Shown: positions 1 to 27,417 of the stretch, in pieces | Position numbering within the stretch: the stretch's first letter is position 1 | Layout of the letters: the number at the start of each line of letters is the position of its first letter | DNA from: Mesorhabditis belari | Lineage: Eukaryota; Nematoda; Chromadorea; Rhabditida; Rhabditidae | Direction of reading: 5' to 3' | DNA: 64,000 nucleotides | Assembly (NCBI GenBank): GCA_958450365.1 | Contig: CAUEEP010000935.1 | Coordinates: forward strand, 434,001-498,000 | The notes under the pieces: model-generated | What the model saw: only the letters and a program-made list of their open reading frames with translations | Databases searched by the model: none | What the model was told of the DNA's origin: nothing | Position numbers and translations under genes: made by a program

Positions 1-164
1 TATAAATGTTAAAGAGATTCAGTACATGCAGTTTCATCACTCTAAATGTAGATTTATAAAATTTTCATCTAACTTGATAAGTTTGTATTTAAAAGTTACT
101 TGCAAATGCAAAAGTTTGTTTGTTAGGATCCAAATGTACTAAAGATTTTGATTTAAAGCTAACT

Positions 165-391
165 AAAGCTATCTAAAGCTATCTAAAGCTATCTAAAGCT
201 ATCTAAGCTATCTAAGTTATCTAAGCTATCTAAGTTATCTAAGCTATCTAAGCTATCTAAGCTACCTAAGCTATCTAAAGCTATCTAAAGCTATCTAAGC
301 TATCTAAGTTATCTAAGCTATCTAAAGCTCTAAGCTATCTAAGCTATCTAAAGCTATCTAAAGCTATCTAAGCTATCTAAAGCTATCTAAC
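165..391. repeat. 10-11 bp minisatellite AGCTATCTAA
   Basis: About 20 imperfect tandem copies of AGCTATCTAA / AAGCTATCTA lie just upstream of the first visible dopamine-receptor exon, inside an intron. Variants (AGTTATCTA, GCTACCTAA) show ordinary decay. Confidence 0.95.
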
Positions 392-422
392 TCGTTAATC
401 TTACAAAGAAATTTCTTTTCAG

Positions 423-3400
423 TTCTGTACGACAAACTGGTAGTGGTGAAGAAGAGGAAGCGGGAAGAATTGTTGCGGGACCAGGTTCGGAAATGAATTT
501 TTTAAAAAGAATCTTTCGAAATCTTCGCCCGTGAACTCTATGGGTTTCTTATTTTGAATTTCAATGAAAAGAAAAATACTTTAATCAACTCAAAATCGAT
601 CATTTGAACATAGAGTTCACGCCTCCGAACTCCCCTCTTTAACATAAGCCTTTTACTGCTTTTTGACTTGCTTTTTTTGTTGCAAACATTTTCGAAAGCT
701 GAGGAATTTCTGGGTTGATTTTATTGAGCAACTTGCAAACAAAACCAAAAACAAACCAAGAAATTTCTCTGCAAAACTATCTCTAATTTTGCTTTTACTA
801 ATAGGAAAGACGAAAATTTACGTCAATTTTTACCCATTGTCGTCAAATTTTTACATTTTAAGCTTGCTTTTTTGATTTTAAAGTCCCTTGTGTAGTTATT
901 GAAAACGCCAAAAAAACTGTTGTGAATTTGAATGTTCCAAAGTGATCAAAAGTTGTCTAAAAAGTTTAAAGCATTGGTTTATTGGTAGTAAAATAGCTCT
1001 GATTAAACGTTTAAGCGTACAATTAGTCATTTACTAAGCGAGTTTTCATCTTTTGGTGCAATTTGACCGATTAAGATGTGCTTTTGGAACAAATCTGGCG
1101 TATCGAAATGATTATGGGACATTTGATACGCGCCTCGCCCCTTTTCCCATCAGCAATTCAACTTTGAGCTCAAATTTCTTGGTGGTTGAGCTGTTCAATT
1201 TAAATAGTTTTTGTACCAATCGATAGAGAAAGACTTGGCAAATCTAATGATACCAAGAAAGTTTAAATTAGATAGCCCAACACCAAGAAATTTGAGCTTA
1301 AAGTTGGATTGCCAATGGCAAAGGGGGCGGGGCGACGGACCTTTTATACGCGCCCCGCCCCTTTGCCATTGGCAATTCACCTTTGAGCTCAAATATCTTG
1401 CTATTGACCTGTTCAATTTAAATAGTTTTTGTATGAATCGACAGAGAAAGACTTGGCGCATCTAATGATACCAGGAAAGTTTAAATTATACAGCTCAACA
1501 CCAAGATCTTTGAGCTTAAAGTTGGATTGCCAATGGCAAAGGGGGCGGGGCGCGTCCGATAACCTATCAAAATCCGATCTTGTTAACATTGGAAACCACA
1601 GCTTTGTTTGGTTTTTCCCCAATTTCTCATTCATCTCATCCCTCCAATCCCCATTTTATTTTTTACAATAGTGTTTGTTAAGCAGTGAACGTGATGATGT
1701 TGGCTCTTCCATCGATGTCACGTCGAATGAGACGATACGAGAGACACCAAAAAGCAATTCAACAAGCAGGTCGTTCAAATCGATTGCGGAGTAGAGATTC
1801 GCGAAGAAAAGGAGCGAGGAGAAGATCCTCATCGAGAAGATTTGACGATGATGATGATGTGATGGATGAGATTGAAATGGAATTATTAGAGGGGGAAACA
1901 CGAGACGATCAGCTATGGCACACGAGAGAGTCTCTTTGTGCCCCGATTCCCCCTCAACCACCGCTCTCAATTCATCTCTCATCCACAGCAACAGCTCCTT
2001 TGCCACTCGTCGCTCTACCTTCACTCCTAAGTACGTACTGTCGATCTAGAGAATCCTTTCTTGCACCCGATTTTTGAATAGACATTTTCATGATGGGTAC
2101 TTTATGGTGAAAATCGAGAAACACACACTCTTTCTGGTGTCTAAAGAATTGAGTGTGCCAGAAAGAGTGTGTTTCTATTTTGTGCACTATCCATTGGGAA
2201 ACATGTCTATTTTGAAGTGTTTATTGAATGCTTTGGATTTGAAACTTTAAAAAAAACTGATAAGGGCAACAATAGGCTAGTCCAAATGAGATAAGCCATA
2301 AGCAATTCGACGCGAAATTTCACGCTGATTCCGAATCTGTTTTCCGTTTTTGCAAAATCGCCTTCGATAAAAAGATCTAAGTGTTTCAAGCTTTAGGGTG
2401 AAAATTCGAAAATTTAAAGCCGAGCCTTTATAACGGTTTTCTCACGGGTCTCAAACGTGGCCCGATGGTATAGTGGATAGAACGCTCGCATACAAAACGA
2501 GCACTCCATTTTTTGCCTCGAGTTCGAATCCTTTTTGGGAAAAACTTTTGTTTTCCTTTTTGATGTTTTGGCTTATCTCATTTGGCCATATTCAATTGCC
2601 TTTTCCTTTTGAGATATTCTGGCTAAAGAATAGCAACCAGTGTTTTTGATAACAAAATAAGTGATAACTTATAAATTATATTTTCATCTCAATTTTCAAC
2701 TTTCAATCAATTCCCAATTTAAAGTTTCAATTTCACAAAGCATTTCCTCAAAAACCTTTGTCAAGCTCGTTGCTTCGGCTTCCAAAAAAAGAATTGGCGA
2801 TCAGCTAACATGTGTGATGTTTCGAGCTTATTAACAATCTTTGTGTCGCAAGAAAATCGGTAAATTTTGTTTTTAAAAAGATAAAACAATAATAAAATAG
2901 GATTTCTGCATGGGACTGAGCAACTTTTGCAATGAATTTGCATGCAAGCATGTTAAAATTAACAATTGCAAAAAAAACGTTTAACAATGAATTTATCGCA
3001 GATTCGTTTATCAATATTTTAAGGCTTCAATATTAATATAAGTGAGCTTTATCAATCAATATTGATATAAGTGAGCTTTTTTTTTGCTTTTCTAATCAAA
3101 TATTGATAAACAAATCTAAAAATCGAATTTCCAATTCGATTTTGAACTCTCATTTTTAGATGAAAGAGATATTGTCGGTCAACAAGAAAGAACGTCATCA
3201 ACTCCTCGGTCATCCGTTGATTCCCTTGATGAAGATAATCATGTTGTGACGAATGATTTTGTGTCTGATGTTTATACAAATATTTCAAGGTCAGTCTTTC
3301 AATACCAATCAATAATAGGCTACTTTTGTGTTATCTGGAAGGGGAGATTTCCCCCGCAAATTTTTGATTTGATTTTAGAAAGCTTGCAGCCAGGGCTAAC

Positions 3401-6400
3401 CCTGATTTCCCTACGGCTGAGGTGAGTTTCGCACCTCTACTTTGGTACCTAAATACAAGGCGCTTAAAATCTCTGGTACGAAAGTAGTTTCGGCACGAAA
3501 CGCACCTCAACCGTAAGAGAATCAGGCTTAGCCCGGGTGCTGTAATGCAAAAGCTGCTCTAATCCAAAACTTTAGACATTCTTCGGATTTCCACGACTCA
3601 TCGGGCACACAATCGGGTGAATCGGCCGAGAAAAAAGCTCGTCGATCACCGAGAAGATTTCAGTGAGTTTTGAATGATTTAAAGAGGCGGCGGCCGGATT
3701 GGGATCGATTATCACTAAAATCCAATTCTCTTTATTTAACGGAACATAAAATTTATAGAAAATTACAGCCAAATTTAGAGCAAAAAATTATTCCCAAAAA
3801 TTTTGGCCTAGTTCTTAGTCTTACCCTCGAGTTTTACCCTCGAGTTTTTCAAAAGTTAAACTCTTACCCTCGAGTTCAAAAAATGATTTATGTACCAGTC
3901 GATTGGAAAAAAAAAATTAGCTATCCGAATCTGGTGTTCAAACTTGCTTTTGGGGCTTTAGAACGGAAATATTCGAGGTCAAAGTTGGTGAATTTTGACA
4001 GCTTTTCTCGAATTTCTGGCACACTATTTTCGGAAAAGTTATTGCAAGTTATTGCCTCTCTTTGCGTCCTGCCTTAAAAGTGAGCCCGTAGCCTAGTGGA
4101 TAGTGCGCTTGTCCGCAAAACCTTTTTTGGGTGGGTTCGATTTCCGTGCTTGCAACTTTTTTTGTTCCGTAAAAATTCGATTTCTTGGGCCATTGTTGGA
4201 CTTCGGCGGTTGAGGCACTTCCATCGGATGGCCTTGGATTGGGCCCCCCAATCCAAGGCCATCCGATGGGGGCCACGGGTCCCTGGTGTCATTCCCTCGT
4301 CGGCCACCCACCACTTCGTCCCGTTTACGCATTCAAAAAGGAAAGCCTTCTTATACCAGAGTCCTTTGCCAGGTGGTGAGCGATTGTGCGCGCGCACAAA
4401 GAACACCTCGCTATTCAATTACATAGGGGTTTTTCTTTTGGATTATAAAGGGTAAAAACGGAAATATTAATCTGTAAATTTGTACCCAAGGGTTTTCGAG
4501 ATTAAAGGATCGATTGGAGGTATTCATTTCATCCATTTTATTGAGTCTACCAATTGGAGTTTGGGTTTAATTGTAAGCTGAAATCCTGAAAAATCAGCTT
4601 TTATTTTTGAATTTATTCAAAAACAAAAAAACAAAAAAAAACAAAAAAAAGTTTTAGAAATTTGGCGCGAAACTATTCGATAAAAATGAGGCGAAAATCT
4701 GTCTCCGAAGACGGACTCAATTCAACGAAAAGGCAAATGGCTGGATCGTTTTCGTTGTGAGTTCCACGAGCATTTTTGTTCCGAATCTGAATATCTGAAA
4801 CGAAATTCCGAATCTTTCGAGAATTCTGAATCTGAAACGAATATTTTTTCTTCATTTAAATGAGTTTTCAGATCATCAAAGAGTGAGCTGATCCCATCAA
4901 TTATTCGACAACTCTCAATGAGAAGTCCGAGGATATTTCGAAGTTCGAAGTTGGCCTCGAAAAACTCACCGGTAAAGCGAATTCAAAAAGAAATGACATT
5001 ATTTTTTTAAATAACTCAATAATCTGCCAGGTTGTCCTCTCAAATCCCTCAGCTACAACAAAATCTGAAGGAAATGGAATGGAAAAACTCGATTCACATC
5101 AAATTTCGACATCTGATTCTGAGCCATTAACAGGAAATAATAAAGTGAAGTGAGCTATTCGTTTTCTTAACTCTTAACTATTATTCTATTGTTATTCTAG
5201 AGATTATTATAAAAGTCTCTTGCAAAAAGGCAGTTAAACTTTAGACCAGCTCCTCTATCAGAAGGCGTTCAGAATACCTCTTTCTCGAGATCGACAACTG
5301 TCAATAGTGAGTATTTAGAGCGATCTTTTCTTGCATTTATTTACACGAATAATTTGTACAAATAATACACAAGCATAAACCCTAAATGTAGGGAAAAAGA
5401 ACAAAAAACGTAGCTGGCGGGATTGAACCCTTGACCTCTCGACCAACCTCTGACTGGGCTCTTAGCCAGTCGGTCATGACGGCAACCGAATCCGGGCAAT
5501 AAATTTGAGTTAACCCCCTCTGGAGTAAGGGAAATCAAGTGCGTTTTGGTGTATTGGTTAGCACAGTTGTAAGCTAATTACAGGTAAGCCAAAGGTCGCG
5601 GGTTCGAGTCCCGGCGCCGCACAAGTTTTTGATCTGCCCTAGTTCCAACTTTTGAATCAGATTGTGAATTGTAGAGCAATTTTCAGGTGAACTTCTTGGA
5701 TCACCTGAACCCCTTGATGAAGCCGTGAAAAGCCCATTCATTATCGAGAATCAAACAGCACTCAACAAGGATGTGAGCACTTCGGATGAAAGTCAGGTTT
5801 GTAAGTTGAAAATTTTCAACTTTTAAAATATTGATCATACAAATAACGGCAAAAATAGCCTCTCCACGGTTGTTTTTATATTTTTTTTAGTCATTGATTA
5901 CAGAATAAAATTAACTACATTTTGTATACTTTGAGATCATTCCAATACGGTTCTTTTTAGTTCCAATACTGTTCCAATACGGTTCCAATACGGTTCCAAT
6001 ACGGTCCCAATACGGTTCCTATTTTGATCTAATTCGGTTCCAATATGGTTCCAATACGGTTCCAATACGGTTCTTTTCAGATCCAATCAGATCCAATACA
6101 GTTCCAATCCAAGGTTCCATCACTTAAAACAGAATTGGTGTCAAGAAAAGCTCAGTTAACCGCTTTTTGAGCCTTTTCTCGTTTTTTTTGGCATTTCCTC
6201 ATCCCAGCTTTGTTCTAAACGGTTCCAAAAATTCAGAAAATAGCTAATTTTTGAATTTCGATATTCAATGAAAATAAGTAACACAAATAAAGAATGATTT
6301 TGATCGGCGCTCTTTCGAAAAGCTTTCCATTTAACGACTACGCGACTTTACTCACAAAAATCCTTTTTTTCGCGAATTTTTTACATCAAAATACTCTGTA

Positions 6401-8698
6401 AATTTGGAACAAAAGTATCAAAAATTTTTGATTTCAGCCAACAGTGACCTTTTCGATGACAGTTCGTGCAAAAGCCGCTTCACCGAGTCAACCTGAAGAA
6501 GATACTCGATTAAAAGTAAAGGAAATATAAAAAGACATTTATCGATTTTACTCTTTCATTGTTTCACTTTTTGTTTTTTTGATTTCAATTTCAGGAATTT
6601 CAGGAATGCTACGATGAAAGACGACGAAGAAGTGAGGATATTGTGCGGATATTGACAAGAAATGTTCAACAAGGTTCGTTGAAATTTTGTTGATGATTTT
6701 GTAGATGAGTTTGTAGATGAGTTTGTAGATGAGTTTGTAGATGAGTTTGTAGATGATTTTGTAGATGATTTTGTTGATGAGTTTGTAGATGAGTTTGTAG
6801 ATGATTTTGTTGATGATTTTGTACATGATTTTGTAGAGTTTGTAGATGGTTTTGTAGATGATTGTAGATGATTTTCTAAATGTTCCTGTCGAGAAATCTC
6901 ATCAGCTTGATCGGCTTGATATTTCGATTTCAGACAAGAAAGGACATCCGCCACAATTGCCTCGTTTGGATTCAATGTTGAGTGCATCAGATAAAAGTCG
7001 AAGTCGGAATAACTCGCTGAAATCGATCGATTCGAGGAATCAATCTGTAAAAAAGGTTCGTTGTAAAGATGAGTAAATAGCCAAGAGAAATTGATTTTTA
7101 TAAACCCAATCTATTCAATTCAAATCCTTCCCAAATTCAAGTATGAGCTGCGAAACTGGATGTCACGTTTTAGGAAAGAGATTTCGTTTGTTAATTTGTG
7201 CCTAGACATTGCTCGTAACGAGCTCGTAATCCATCATTTAACTTGTTTTTTAAAACGTAAATTCTCTAGGCCATGCCAAGACTTTATTTCTCTATTTTTC
7301 TAGCTTCTCGTAGTGTCAATCAGTCAGATGGCTGTGACCGAAATGGTGCAAGTAAAAACACAACAATTTGTGATTTTTTTTTGCTTTTACTACCCTCGGC
7401 TTGTTAGGCGAATGTCTTGACCATATTTCTTCGAGATTATTGCCGGTAATGGAATTATTCATTTTCAGAAAAGCAACGGCGGTTTGGCACAGCGATTGGT
7501 GAAAAGAACGATCAAACATGAACAAAGTTTGAAGAGAAAAGTTCGTTTTTTTTGGAAAGAGAAAAGAAAATATCAGTGTTTTCAAATATGTTTTGGTACA
7601 TGTGACTTTAACCGATGCAATACATACCGATTTCTCAATTTGCATATGGTTTGCATCAGCCAAAGTCTAGTCAGAAGGACACTAACGTTCTTGTGACTCT
7701 GGTCCTTGTGACTCTGGTCCTTGTGACTCTGGTCCTTGTGACTCTGGTCCTTGTGACTCTGGTCCTTGTGACTCTGGTCCTTGTGACTCTGGTCCTTGTG
7801 ACTCTGGTCCTTGTGACTCTGGTCCTTGTGACTCTGGTCCTTGTGACTCTGGTCCTTGTGACTCTGGTCCTTGTGAAAAACTCGTACTCGTTACTCGTAT
7901 TCACGATTTTGTGGTTTCGGATGTTTTTAAGACGCCAACCTTGGCCTTTTATTCTTATTGATTATGATTTCCGCGCTCTTACAATCACCTTGACCAAATT
8001 GAACACCTTGAACACCTTGAACACCTTGAACAACATGACCTTGAACAAAAAAATTACGCCGGTTAGAGTCACATGTACCTACGTTTTTTTGTTCAGGTGT
8101 CGAAGAATCAACGTAAAGAGAAAAGAGCCACGAAAACTTTGGGAATCGTCGTGGGGATTTTTTTGATTTGTTGGGTTCCCTTCTTCACAATCAATATTCT
8201 CAACGCAATCTGTGATGTTCTCAACAAACAATCGTGTCAGGTGAGACAACTAAATAAAGCAAGAACAAAACAAGAACAAAACAAGAACAAAACAAGAACA
8301 AAACAAGAACGAAGCAAGAACAAAACAAGAGCAAAGCAAGAACAAAGCAAGAACAAAAAAAGACCAAAGCAAGACCAAAGCAAGAACAAAACAAGAGCAA
8401 AACAAACAACTAAACTAAAGAACTAAACAACAATATATGCTAGTTCAATCCTTCAATCTTTCAAAGAAAGATTGATTGTTTAAAAAGATAGAAAACTGAA
8501 TGAGGTCGATTTCAATTTCAGGTCGGCTTTGGTCCATTTTTCTATTCGACATGGGTTGGCTATATGAATTCATTCATGAATCCGATTATCTACACAATTT
8601 TCAATACCGAATTTCGACGAGCTTTTAAATCGCTAATTTTTGGGCGAAATTCTCGACACGCCTTTCATCAGCGAGGACAAAGAGGAGCGAATGTTTAG
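423..8698 (+). CDS. dop-2: D2-like dopamine receptor, 3' part (DOP-2-like)
   Basis: Seven-TM G-protein-coupled receptor for dopamine, expected at the plasma membrane and Gi/o coupled as in the D2-like class. Exons, all phase-consistent: 423-484, 1686-2030, 3160-3289, 3576-3662, 4872-4971, 5031-5149, 5245-5306, 5687-5796, 6438-6515, 6595-6673, 6934-7055, 7469-7540, 8097-8240, 8522-8698 (stop TAG). They give 561 residues. The last two exons show TM6 with the CWVPFF motif, preceded by the basic KEKRATKT stretch, then TM7 with [10 protein letters not shown] (NPxxY) and a short basic tail ending RGANV. The eleven and more upstream exons encode a Ser/Thr/Glu/Lys-rich third cytoplasmic loop of over 450 residues. 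TM1-TM5 lie left of the window. The loop length fits nematode DOP-2 better than DOP-3, and the symbol rests on that inference. The acceptor of exon 1686 is weak and was chosen by phase. Introns carry minisatellites and tRNA-like repeats. Confidence 0.88.
1120..1565. repeat. Foldback repeat family A, two tandem copies
   Basis: Two adjacent units of about 220 bp, each an imperfect palindrome. Arms begin with GCGCCCCGCCCCTTTGCCAT and end with its complement AAAGGGGGCGGGGCG. The same family recurs at 63290-63690. It sits in a dopamine-receptor intron. No transposase is present; it looks like a non-autonomous foldback element. Confidence 0.75.
2113..2180. repeat. Short perfect hairpin
   Basis: GAAACACACACTCTTTCTGG is followed about 20 bases later by its reverse complement CCAGAAAGAGTGTGTTTC. 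It lies in the intron after exon 1686-2030. Function unknown; it is possibly the remnant of a small foldback element. Confidence 0.7.
2459..2545 (+). pseudogene. tRNA-like sequence, degenerate
   Basis: It has an A-box-like GATGGTATAGTGGATAGAA and a B-box GAGTTCGAATCC, but the acceptor ends do not pair and the 3' side is T-rich. It is tRNA-derived and probably not a functional tRNA. Confidence 0.55.
4079..4170 (+). pseudogene. tRNA-like sequence next to repeat family C
   Basis: An A-box GTAGCCTAGTGGATAGTG and a B-box GGGTTCGATTTCC are visible. The acceptor stem does not close. It directly precedes a family C repeat, so it may be the tRNA-derived head of a SINE-like unit. Confidence 0.5.
4185..4420. 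repeat. Dispersed repeat family C
   Basis: It contains CCATCGGATGGCCTTGGATT as a short inverted pair and then a GC-richer stretch running to GCGCGCGCACAAAGAACA. A diverged inverted-orientation copy is at 10090-10390. It is intronic in the dopamine receptor. No coding capacity is supported. Confidence 0.65.
5378..5490 (-). mobile_element. tRNA-derived SINE-like repeat, copy 1
   Basis: On the minus strand it starts as a tRNA-like head (GCCGTCATGACCGACTGG), has a B-box GGGTTCAATCCCGCC, continues into a T-rich body and ends with CTACATTTAGGGTTT. The same head and tail recur at 12205-12357, 12455-12585 and 29950-30655. A shared head, body and tail at separate loci is the signature of a SINE; mobilisation by a LINE is inferred only. 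Confidence 0.65.
5547..5626 (+). pseudogene. tRNA-like sequence with intact A and B boxes
   Basis: It has GGTGTATTGGTTAGCA (A box) and GGGTTCGAGTCC (B box), and ends GTGCG / CGCAC can pair. The anticodon arm does not fold convincingly, so I favour a tRNA-derived pseudogene over a working tRNA. Confidence 0.5.
5940..6110. repeat. Minisatellite GGTTCCAATAC
   Basis: About a dozen imperfect 11-bp units, in an intron of the dopamine receptor. Confidence 0.9.
6688..6875. repeat. 15-bp minisatellite GATGAGTTTGTAGAT
   Basis: Tandem 15-bp units with GATTTT variants fill the intron between exons 6595-6673 and 6934-7055. Reading frames through it are repeat artefacts. Confidence 0.92.
7688..7876. repeat. 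15-bp minisatellite GACTCTGGTCCTTGT
   Basis: About 12 almost identical copies in tandem, in the intron before the TM6 exon. The low divergence implies recent expansion or gene-conversion-like homogenisation. The unit is a multiple of three, so all frames stay open, but flanking splice phases place it in an intron. Confidence 0.95.
8254..8408. repeat. 11-bp minisatellite AAGAACAAAAC
   Basis: Around 14 imperfect units in the intron between the TM6 and TM7 exons of the receptor, starting just after its donor site. Confidence 0.9.
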
Positions 8699-8810
8699 AT
8701 TTTTAAAAAAATTCATTTAAATCAAAATTAAAATTAAAATCCATTTTCCTTCTCATTTCATCTTTTTAATAGATAAAGAATAGATATTTAATTGAAAAAG
8801 AACTATTGAA

Positions 8811-9399
8811 GGGGGTGGGACAAATACGACCTTTGTTTTGCGCACCTGGACATCTGCGCACCTTTTTTTTGCTGGAAAAGGCCTTAGGCAAGGCCGTAGA
8901 GCTTCGAAAACATTTCGAAAATATTTCCATATAAGGGAATCGTATGCGTAGATTCCGAATTTCGACAAATCAGATCTCGCTGACACGTCAAATTTGGGCT
9001 AAAAGGTAAAAACTGCGGAAAAGGGTTAAGTTGCGTAGTTTTTGCCTTTTAGCCCAAATTTGACGTGTCAGCGAGGTCTGATTTGTCAAAATTCTGAATC
9101 TACGCATACGATTTCCTTCTATGAAAACATTTTTGAAGCTCTACGACCTTTCCTAAGGCTTTTTCCAGCAAAAAAAAGTGCACAAATGTCCAGGTGCGCA
9201 AGAAAAAGGTCGCATTTGTCCCACCCCCGGGGATTGGGGCTTAAAGGTAGCCCCATTTCTTTCTCTTAAGACTTGGAAAGACTCTTGCAATTAGGAAGAG
9301 AATTTGCCATAAGAGAATGCGCTAATCGGCTAAGTGCGGAAAAAAAGGTGCGCAAATGTTGAGGTGCGCAAAAAAAAAGGTCGCATTTGTCTCACCCCC
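8811..9399. mobile_element. hAT-like foldback element (family B), copy 1
   Basis: It begins GGGGGTGGGACAAA and ends TTTGTCTCACCCCC, and is flanked by the 8-bp direct repeat CTATTGAA (8803-8810 and 9400-9407). The interior is a long palindrome up to about 9228 plus a partial extra end. An 8-bp target duplication is typical of hAT transposons. There is no transposase, so it is non-autonomous. It lies about 110 bp after the receptor stop codon. Other copies are at 40660 and 42783. Confidence 0.85.
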
Positions 9400-9407
9400 C
9401 TATTGAA

Positions 9408-10080
9408 AAGTTCAGTTTCTAGAGCTTTTAATCTTTTAAAGAAACTTTTCTATAACATTGCCATTCCCGAACAAATTCCCCTAATCACCGGTGCTCTTTT
9501 TTGGTTGTTTAATAATTGAATATCTTTATATTTTAATGATTTCTATTATGTACCTCATTTGCTTTTTAATTTCATGATTTCATTTTTGTGTCATCTTTCA
9601 AATTTGCCATTTTTCTACGGGTTTCTCAAGCTTTTGCATCCCACAAAAATCTCATTTCATTTTCATTTTCATTTTCATTTTCATTCTTTTTCTCGAACAA
9701 AAACGGGCCATTTTATTTACCATTTGTCATATTGAACATGAAAAATAGCTCTTTATGAAGATTTATCTTCATAAAGATTGCTATTTATGAAGATTTATTT
9801 ATATTTATTTATATTTATTCTATCAGAGATATTCCTTTCGATCATCTTTCTTCAAAGAGCTTTTATTCAAACATTTTACTTTCATCAATTTTCTTTTCAA
9901 TGCCTAAATTTAAACCAATCAAATTCTTTATAGAGATTTATTGATTTTTGTTAGGGAAATCTTGGAATAAAGATTTAGAGTGAAAAAGATGAATTGGACT
10001 TTAGTTAAAGGCAGACAAAAAGAATAGGAACAGAATGATCTCGATATTTGGTAGACTCAATAAAATGAATATCTGCAATC
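9408..10080. other. Intergenic, no gene seen
   Basis: AT-rich DNA between the convergent receptor and exchanger genes, with a short TTTTCA microsatellite near 9655-9690. It probably holds 3' flanking sequence. No exon-like stretch has plausible splice sites and coding bias. Confidence 0.6.
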
Positions 10081-10089
10081 GATTCGCCG

Positions 10090-10540
10090 ACCACGAAAAC
10101 CCCCGGGTACAAATTTACAGCTCAATATCTTTTTCTTGTACCAAGAAGGAACCAAGAAGGGTAAATGACGATGAGATGTTCTTTGTGCACGCGCACAATC
10201 CCTCTCCATTTGGCATAGAACTCTAGCATAAGGGGCTTCTTTGTTTGAGCCCGTGAACGGGACGAAGTGGTGAATGACCGATGAGGGAATGACACGAGGC
10301 CTCGTGACAGGTTGGGGCATGGGTCCCCTCGCGAGGGGACCCGTCCCCCCCCCCAATCCAAGGCCATCCGATGGAAGTGCCTCAACCGCCTTTCCGAACA
10401 ACAACCTCAAGTTGAATCGGAGGAGCACCAGCGACCACCAACAAAAAGAAACGAGAAAAACGAAGGAAAATCGCGAAAAGCGACGGAAAGGCTATTGATC
10501 TGAGGGTCACTGGTTCGACTTCCACCGGTGACAATATTTT
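10090..10540. repeat. Repeat family C copy with tRNA-like B-box
   Basis: It shares GTGCACGCGCACAATC, a GAGGGAATGACAC stretch and AATCCAAGGCCATCCGATGG with 4185-4420, in the opposite orientation. It contains the palindrome GTCCCCTCGCGAGGGGAC. A B-box-like TGGTTCGACTTCC lies at about 10511-10523. Confidence 0.6.
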
Positions 10541-10559
10541 TCAAAAATTTTTTGCTAAG

Positions 10560-11507
10560 ATTCTGAAAATGCGTGTCTAGGGGTTATTTTTGACGCTGAT
10601 CACGAAACCCATGTTTTTAGCCTAGGTTTCTGCACGGAAAACTAACGAAACGTGAAAACAGCCATTTTTTGGCTCTGCTGCCCTTTACTAAAATAGCTGT
10701 AAAAACTTTTAGAAAAGAGATATCTCAAAACGGTTTTTACCAATCGATTCGTCTTGAATTCAGCTTTAGGATGAGCTATAAAACGTCTAAATTGGACAAA
10801 TTTAAGGTACTCTCCCAAAAAATCGGAAAGAACTTTTCCATCAACCCAATAAATGAGACTTCAGGAATCTTCTAATACTAGTGAATTCTAATACTACAAT
10901 TTGACGTCGAATAGTCGAATATTTGACGTGATCAGTCGCCAGGGACAGACAACAAAATATTAAACTGTTATTGTTATAAATAAACCTTGTTATCATAAAA
11001 ATTGAACAAAAATGCAACAACGACACCAAAATTTGGGGGGTGGCGTATGGTTTTGCACCGGGTGAATTTTCGTTTTTTTGGCTGTTACATTTTCCCTATT
11101 CATGCTATGTCGATGATTTTTCGGGTTTAAGGGTTATTTTTGGTCCTGAATCTAACTACGTTTTCAGTTTTTTTGTCACTGGCACTGAAGCCTCAGAAAA
11201 TTGAAATTTAGGGGGTGGCGTATTGGTTTTGCACCGCACTGTAGTTTGTTTGAAATAAAAAATATTGGTGTAATCTTAAAACCTGTATTCGAAACTCCAC
11301 AAAAACTAGAAACATAAGCAATCACATAGACAAATTAAACGCTTAAATAGAAATATTATGCAAAGATATGTGTGAGAAATCTTCGAAATTTTGGTAGAAA
11401 TAGGTAGGAAGAGATTCGAAATGTCAAAAAAAAAGAAGTCTTTGGCCATTTTGAAACAAACTGTCTGTTCTAACAAAAAGACATCAAAAAAATCTCTCTA
11501 TAAAACT
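10560..11507. other. Intergenic with a 30-bp direct repeat pair
   Basis: No gene is seen. A GGGGGTGGCGTATGGTTTTG-like block occurs at about 11035 and again at about 11210, in the same orientation. The 3' flank of the exchanger gene is at the right edge. Confidence 0.5.

Positions 11508-27417
<15,910 letters not shown>

Noticed and set aside
4049..4455. Overlapping frames on both strands of 79-119 residues
   Set aside because: They lie in repeat family C and a tRNA-like sequence; they are conserved only as repeats, not as protein.
5547..5626. Functional tRNA gene
   Set aside because: The boxes are good but the anticodon arm does not fold, and related tRNA-like copies are clearly repeats. A covariance-model scan would decide.
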